From Chrysopilus asiliformis (lineage: Eukaryota > Arthropoda > Insecta > Diptera > Rhagionidae), in contig OZ035961.1 in NCBI GenBank assembly GCA_964034945.1, forward strand, positions 16,011,243 to 16,075,242: DNA of 64,000 nucleotides, in the 5' to 3' direction. Position numbers and translations under genes: made by a program. Under the pieces are notes generated by a model. That model was not told the DNA's origin. It was given only the letters and a program-made list of their open reading frames with translations, and did not search any database. Shown here in pieces: positions 58,258 through 64,000 of the stretch. Numbering within the stretch: position 1 is the first letter of the stretch; every line of letters begins with the position of its first letter.

Positions 58258-58890
58258 ATGTATACTCTATATGAAAATCATATAGAAGTATTTTGGATTT
58301 GTAACCCATCGAATCAATCGCCGGACACAAAAATGAACTACATCAGGGTGTTTGGAATGACAAAAGATTTTGATTTCCGGATGTCTGTCTGTATGTCCGT
58401 GAATACCATAATTTTTGAAAGGATTAAGCTAGAGACTTGAAATTTTTTACAGTCACGTTTCTCATAAATAGGGAGGCTAAGCTTTTGAATGGATAAAGCT
58501 AGGCCACTCCTTCCTCCCTCCTCCATACAAATGAAACAGTTTTTTGCACTTTTCTCGAAAACGGTTAGTCTTATCGACAAAATTATAAAAACCAAATGTA
58601 TTTAGAAAAAGATTTTACATAACTTTTCCTCACATGGAAATTTAATTGGATATTTCCTTCTTCCCTTCCCCATACAAATGAAAAAGTTTTGTGTGATTTT
58701 CCCGAAAGCATCACATCGTAGTAAAAAGTCTATAACCAATCTATATAACCATTCCTTACATCAAAATCTAATCGGACAGCTCCTTCTTTCCTTTCCAACA
58801 CAAATAATTTGTTTTAAACAAACATTTTGCCTGTCCTCATATAGAGTATCTGACGATTGTGTCCTGGCAGTTGTAGCTTTTCCTATATTT
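58258..58890 (+). mobile_element. DINE-1-like element, family B copy 3 (complete)
   Basis: 5' subterminal repeat ATACTCTATATGA at 58262-58274 and its inverted partner TCATATAGAGTAT at 58839-58851 (13 bp). Internal GATGTCTGTCTGTATGTCCGTG tract, then GAGACTTGAAATTTT, the same block as family A. The 3' tail ends GCAGTTGTAGCTTTT, comparable to family A's AATTATAGCTTTT. Same plan as family A with different end sequences. Confidence 0.65.
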
Positions 58891-58918
58891 TAAGATTCTT
58901 TCTGTCTCTTTTGTAGTA

Positions 58919-59401
58919 TTTTTATACCCGTATGGTGAAACCAAAGAGTATATTAACTTTGCCTTACCGTTTGTAACGCCAAGATCACGTCATCACACAC
59001 AAAAATGAATTACACGAGTGTGTTTAGAATGATAAAAAAAATTGAATTTTGCATGTCCGTCCGTCTGTCTGTCTGTCCGTCTGTGGCGCGGATTGCGGGC
59101 GCACGGATTGAGCTAGAGACTTGAAATTTTGCGCAGATTCGTTTTTCGTAAAATGCGAGGCTAAGTTCGTTAACGGGCAAAAATGGACCATACGAACGAA
59201 AACGTTTTTTGTGAATATCTCATCAAAAAAGTGCAAGACTCCCATACATCAAAATCCGATTGGAATAAATTTTAAAAAATCTTATTGGAAAGTTTGATTT
59301 CAAAGTGGAATTTTGGTACAAGTGCTCGAATTTTGATACGAATATCACCATACGGTTTTTCAATAATTGCCAGATTGGCAATTATAGCTTTTGTTATGTT
59401 T
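58919..59401 (+). mobile_element. Family A (DINE-1-like) copy 3
   Basis: Starts TTTTTATACCCGTATGGTGA and ends GCTTTTGTTATGTT. Short GTCCGTCCGTCTGTCTG tract near 59055. 3' inverted repeat partly eroded (TCACCATACGG followed by T). Hairpin AATTGCCAG-A-TTGGCAATT is present. It follows the end of a family B element by only about 30 bp. Confidence 0.75.
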
Positions 59402-59454
59402 TTTTGTTAATTCCGTCCAAAAACAATAAGTTTATTTTAAGAGTACCTACGTGT

Positions 59455-59790
59455 ATAGAAGGATAGTATTGTCTTCATGACGGTGACCAATGCAGGAACG
59501 GAGGCAGATAAAAACTTTCTGATCAATGCCAAATCAATTTTAGGAAAAAATGATGAATATGTCCGTGCATCTGTCAGTCTGTCAGTCTGTCAGTTAGTAT
59601 GTCAGTTTGTCTGTCCGATGTACGTATCTTAAATAACTTGAGAACGCGATGAGCTAACGATTTGAAATTTTTTTGTAGATGTGTTTGACCAAAATCTTAG
59701 TTTTTTATCAATTTTTGGAAAAGTGAAGTTTACTAATTTTATGGAAATAAATTTTTTTACATTTTTTTCTCCACTACCGTACTCGCAGCT
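59455..59790 (+). repeat. Dispersed repeat with CAGTCTGTCAGTCTG tract, family D copy 2
   Basis: Contains AACGGAGGCAGATAAAAACT then TTTCTGATCAATGCCAAATC, TCCGTGCATCTGTCAGTCTG and CTGTCCGATGTACGTATCTT, collinear with the family D copy at 54.9 kb. 3' boundary not visible. Confidence 0.5.
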
Positions 59791-61610
59791 CTGCATGTGA
59801 TACTAATAATTGTAGGGATTGCAAAATTGTTAAGGCCTTGTAAAAAACTAACAACATTAAAGGCCCTGATAACAGTATAGTTTAGACTTTTGATGTCGTT
59901 AACATTACTAAAAGCATTAATACTCATTCAAGTAAAACAAGTTGAGTAATCTTGAAATGACCGCGTTGCACAGACTCGATTGGTTTTATATCAAGACAAA
60001 ATTTTTTTTAATAAAAAAGTCCTTGCAAAACAAGATGATATTAATTGCAGATATTAAGAGAATTTTATTGATTTACTCATGCAGACTAAAAACACAAAAT
60101 CTGTTGGCCCTGCAAATTTTGATTGTCGCCTGCGGTAATAATTTATAAATTCCCTTGAGACAAGTACCAACTTCTTCCTCGAAAAGCACTTCCGGTGTTA
60201 ATTTACAATTCAACTTGCATGATCTTGACTCCACCCAATCGCATTTTATACATATGGTCAACGGTTAAACTTTTATTGATCAGACAAGATTTTTGTTCCA
60301 TAAATTTTTGTACAAATAATTATCGAAGTTACTCATATGCCCAATTCCTATATTTATTAATGGGATATTATGGAAACTCGACAAGTTTAACTCTAATTTG
60401 GTCACAAGGTGAGAAATCGCGCCAAGAAAAATTCAAAGAAAAACTTTAACTCCATCCATAAATCCAATTTAATAAAACGCAGTCGAATATTTTCAATTTG
60501 GGAGACATTGAAATGCAAAACAGCTTCCTGATCTCCTTATATATGCGTCTTGAAAAATAACTAAGCCACCTGACCTAGACTATTGGATTTATTGTGAAAA
60601 ACATAAATATTTTTAATCGACAATTTTAGTTATATTTTGGTTGAAATAAACAACTGATATTAGAAATAAAACGATAATAGTGTTATAATATACATATATT
60701 TGACTACTTGTAATAATACCACAATTTATTTGATTTGTTCGTTGTTAAGATTCGTTTGGTTTGTCTTCTGTTAGTAAGATCAGAGTATCTGCTATTATGT
60801 AATGGAATTCCGGTTAAGAAATCAATCGGATCCGAACGGAATATTATGAATAATAGTAGGTAGCAATGTGATACTTTTTTTCTGTAACTTGACAAGAGTG
60901 TTTTTTAGTATTTGAGTATCGCTGATATGATGATAGTTGGATGATTTTTTACACTCTGTGTGGGGAGATACAAGAATACAAAGAAAATACTTTTTATGCT
61001 CTTTCCAGTTCGATTTTGGTGTGTTCAATCAGTGTATTATGTACCAAATATTTACAAATCGGTGAAAGTAAATTTCAAGAAGAAAAAAAAAATATCAAAA
61101 ATAATGAAAAAAATCTCGATACGCACTCCACACACAGTTAATGAGCTGCAAAGACATTTTACAAGACGAGGTTGTCTGGTTTTACGGGTTCAGTGTCTTA
61201 CGTATTTTTCGTTACGTTAATTCTTAATAGTTTACCTGTAATTATGTCGCTGATACAATTCCAATCGAGGAATGTAGCGAAGAATGCTTTCATTCGATGG
61301 TGACAGTTTTTTTTGTGCTACCGATACTAAAATTTGTTGTTGTTGGGAAATTGAAAATATTTTTTTTGTTTAACCTAAATTGGTCCGAAATTGTTGTTCT
61401 TGTAAAATCACTCCTCTTATATAAAAAGATTGGGTAATCGTTTTATGAATTCACACAGGATTTTCCATGTTTTTTTTTTCTTTTAAGAAAATTCTGATAA
61501 AGCAAAAAAAGACTGCACAGTTAATTTTTTTCAAATTTATTGAAAAAATTATCTCATATGGTATTGTTTTTTGGAATTTTTAAGACGTTTTTCAAACGTT
61601 TTTTTTTAAA
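59791..61610. other. Gene-free stretch between repeats
   Basis: Short open frames only; none shows recognisable protein features. Confidence 0.35.
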
Positions 61611-62150
61611 AAACATAACAAAAGCTATAATTGCCAATCTGGCAATTATTGAAAACCCGTATGGTGATATTCGTACCAAAATTCCACTTTGAAGTCAAAC
61701 TTTCCAATAAGATTTTTGAAAATTTATTCCAATCGGATTTTGATGTATAAGAGTTTTATGTAGAATCATATCCTAAATAACTTTTGTTCTTGGACTTTTT
61801 TGATAAAATTCACCGTTTTTGAGATATTCAGTTTTCGTTCGTATGGGGGGTACCCCCCCTAATGGTCCATTTTTGCCCATTAACGAACTTGGCCTCGCAT
61901 TTTACGAAAAACGGATCTGTGCAAAATTTCAAGTCTCTAGCTCAATCCGTGCGCCCGCAATCCGCGCCACAGACGGACAGACGGACGGACAGACAGACAG
62001 ACGGACGGACGGACATGCAAAAATTAATTATTTTTATCATTATAAACACACTGGTGTAATTCATTTTTGTGTGTGATGACGGGATCTTGGCGTTACAAAC
62101 GGTAAGGCAAAGTTAATATACCCTTTGGTTTCACCATACGGGTATAAAAA
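61611..62150 (-). mobile_element. Family A (DINE-1-like) copy 4, reverse orientation
   Basis: Read on the minus strand it begins TTTTTATACCCGTATGGTGA (ending at 62150) and ends at AACATAAC (61611). Both subterminal repeats, the hairpin and the GTCCGTCTG tract are present. It is the most complete short copy, about 540 bp. Confidence 0.78.
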
Positions 62151-62560
62151 CAGATTGAAAAATAATTTGTACTGATACGATCACAAATTTTAGGAAAAAA
62201 TTTATCTAGACAACTTTTAAAGGCTTTTTCGCACCAACTATATATTTAAAAAAAATTAAGTTGGGCATAAGTTACTAAGTTTCGTTGGTGCAAACGACCA
62301 CAAATCGTAGTTCCTATGAGTTTCCATGCCAAATTTTTATCGCTATTTGGCTTATACACAATTTTTGTACTGAAAAATTTGCATTTCAATCAATAAAGTA
62401 ACTACAAAACTTGGGCCCTCCGCAAAAAAATTCAGATGTGAAATCAATAAGCGTGATTTGGTATAACGTTTCCATGCATTACATTCCAATTAGAATAATT
62501 CTGAAAACATGGGCAAACAAAATTTCACAAGAAATTTGTAATTAAAGTTTTCTTCAAGAA

Positions 62561-62696
62561 CTGTCCCTAAAATCCGTAACACTGTTAGGGGAGGTTTTAG
62601 GTAGTGTTACGGTGATGTTAACTCCCATACAATAAATCGCGAAAAAGTCGATCGAAAGGGTGGTGGGGGCGGAAGGATATTTTATAGACATAGGCT
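62561..62696. mobile_element. Family G MITE
   Basis: AACTGTCCCTAAAATCCGTA (left), GATATTTTATAGACATAGGC (right), interior CTCCCATACAATAAATCGCG shared with the copy at 22.3 kb. Confidence 0.45.
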
Positions 62697-62699
62697 AGC

Positions 62700-62885
62700 C
62701 ATATCTTTTTTTGTGTGAGTCCGGGACATATTCCTGAAGGAGAGGGGGGAGGGGTAGATGAAACCTAGAGTGCTTAATTTCAGGACAAAAGTTTAGTTCT
62801 TGGGACGCCGGAACTACATGTTTAAATCCAGAACTGCCACGACCATTCCGGGACTATAAAGACCGCTCCCTTCTTGGTGGCAATT
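62700..62885 (-). repeat. Family H element, reverse orientation
   Basis: On the minus strand: ATAGTCCCGGAATGGTCGTG, GGATTTAAACATGTAGTTCC and CTAAACTTTTGTCCTGAAAT, matching the family H blocks in order. Confidence 0.4.
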
Positions 62886-64000
62886 TGTTCATAATATTTC
62901 TTATATATGTATCTTGGCTCTAAAAAATACTTTTACCACAGTATATTTTTTGGAAATTTTTGATTAAAATTTTGATTTAAAAATCTGTTAAGCTTAAAAT
63001 ATAATTCCTGTTTTTATATCCTACAATATAAAAATTAAGGTAACAAGAATTTAAATACCGACTTACTTTTTTTATGCAGAACATTTCAGGCTCTTGAAAG
63101 AATATGTTAAAAAACTTTTTTTTTTCAAGAAGCTCCAGAAAGCATTTTCTTAGACATTCATTTCTTAATAATAAAATGTCACTGCTTTTTTCTAGGTTAT
63201 TTTCTAAAAAAAAGGCTCCAATATTTTATGATAATGTAATTTTCACGGCTAAATTCCTTGTTAGCTATGAACTTGGGGTCCTTACTAGGCTGATTTGATG
63301 ATACCCAAGTAAATCAAATATTTTCAATGCCACAACAAATCAATACAAATGGTGTCATTAGTCGAGCTTTGCATTTCAAGAAAGTCCAATTTTGTAAGAA
63401 ATTTTGAGGACTCTTCCTAATTTGGAACGTGCATCGCTAATTCATACAAGGATTACATCAGTCAAAAATTGTGACATATTAACAACACACCCTTGACATT
63501 TTATTGTAATATAATAAATGCATCAAATTATTTATTTATCAACCTTTCTTGAAAGTGATCATAATTATTTTGGCGAACGATTGTTGTCTACCTTGAAATT
63601 AATTTCCAAATTTGATCGGAGAAAATTATCATCTATGCAATCAATCGAATAATCCCAAATGACCTTTTTTAATAAAGACAAATTAGAGTGATATGCAAAC
63701 AAAACATTTGAGCCTAAACATTTTTTTTCTCAATTTCCAAATAAGGGAAGGTAGGTTAGGTAAATCTATATTTGATGAAAGTATTAAAATCGTTTTGCAT
63801 GAAAACTGTAAATTTCCAAAAGCGGAGGTGCTAATAAATTGATTGATGTGAAATGTTGTAGGAAAATCTTTATTTTGATTTTAAATGTTTGGGTTCATGC
63901 TTTCTTATTATTGTGGTTGTACAGAAAAAAAGCGACGCCTTTTTAAATGTGCGAGACGTTAAAAAATGCTCATGCGAATTATTTCAAAATACAGAATGGC
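62886..64000. other. Gene-free right edge
   Basis: AT-rich, no recognisable exon or repeat. Confidence 0.35.

Overview
This is an AT-rich stretch of an insect nuclear genome. Two spliced protein-coding genes are recognisable: a fatty-acid elongase (ELOVL/ELO) and a secreted M13 metallopeptidase. Both have the short GT-AG introns typical of insects. The repeat content, with DINE-1/INE-1-like elements, many MITEs and tRNA-like SINE remnants, would fit a fly or gnat (Diptera). The order is an inference and the species cannot be told from the sequence.

Layout. 1-5.6 kb: AT-rich DNA with a piggyBac-type MITE and a small hAT-type MITE sitting inside another MITE. 5.6-14.0 kb (+): the ELOVL gene, seven coding exons, 353 aa. 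Its 3.7-kb first coding intron holds a decayed non-LTR reverse-transcriptase fragment split by a 656-bp hAT-type MITE, plus a DINE-1-like element. 15.4-17.2 kb: more MITE candidates (TTAA-flanked, pogo-like). 18.9-19.1 kb: a long hairpin. 19.9-22.15 kb (+): the M13 (neprilysin-like) gene, a signal-peptide exon joined over a 61-nt intron to one long exon, 739 aa. 22.3-64 kb: no convincing protein-coding exon. This part is a graveyard of non-autonomous transposable elements, often nested, with tandem arrays, a 74-bp perfect palindrome and several hairpins.

The most informative non-genic structures are: (i) four copies of a repeat (family A) with the architecture of non-autonomous Helentrons (DINE-1/HINE): 12-bp subterminal inverted repeats, an internal GTCCGTCC-type microsatellite and a 3' hairpin; (ii) a second repeat (family B) with the same architecture but different terminal sequence; (iii) a 660-bp hAT-type MITE with intact 8-bp target duplication inserted into one family A copy; (iv) a hammerhead-ribozyme-like core at 30.04 kb; (v) a GC-rich 19-nt motif (AAATGCGCCGCAGGCGAAT and variants) recurring in five separate places.

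The two genes are not obviously linked in function: one makes very long chain fatty acids in the ER and the other is an extracellular peptidase. I found no sequence evidence for a wholly new biological system. All family assignments rest on motif reading without database searches.
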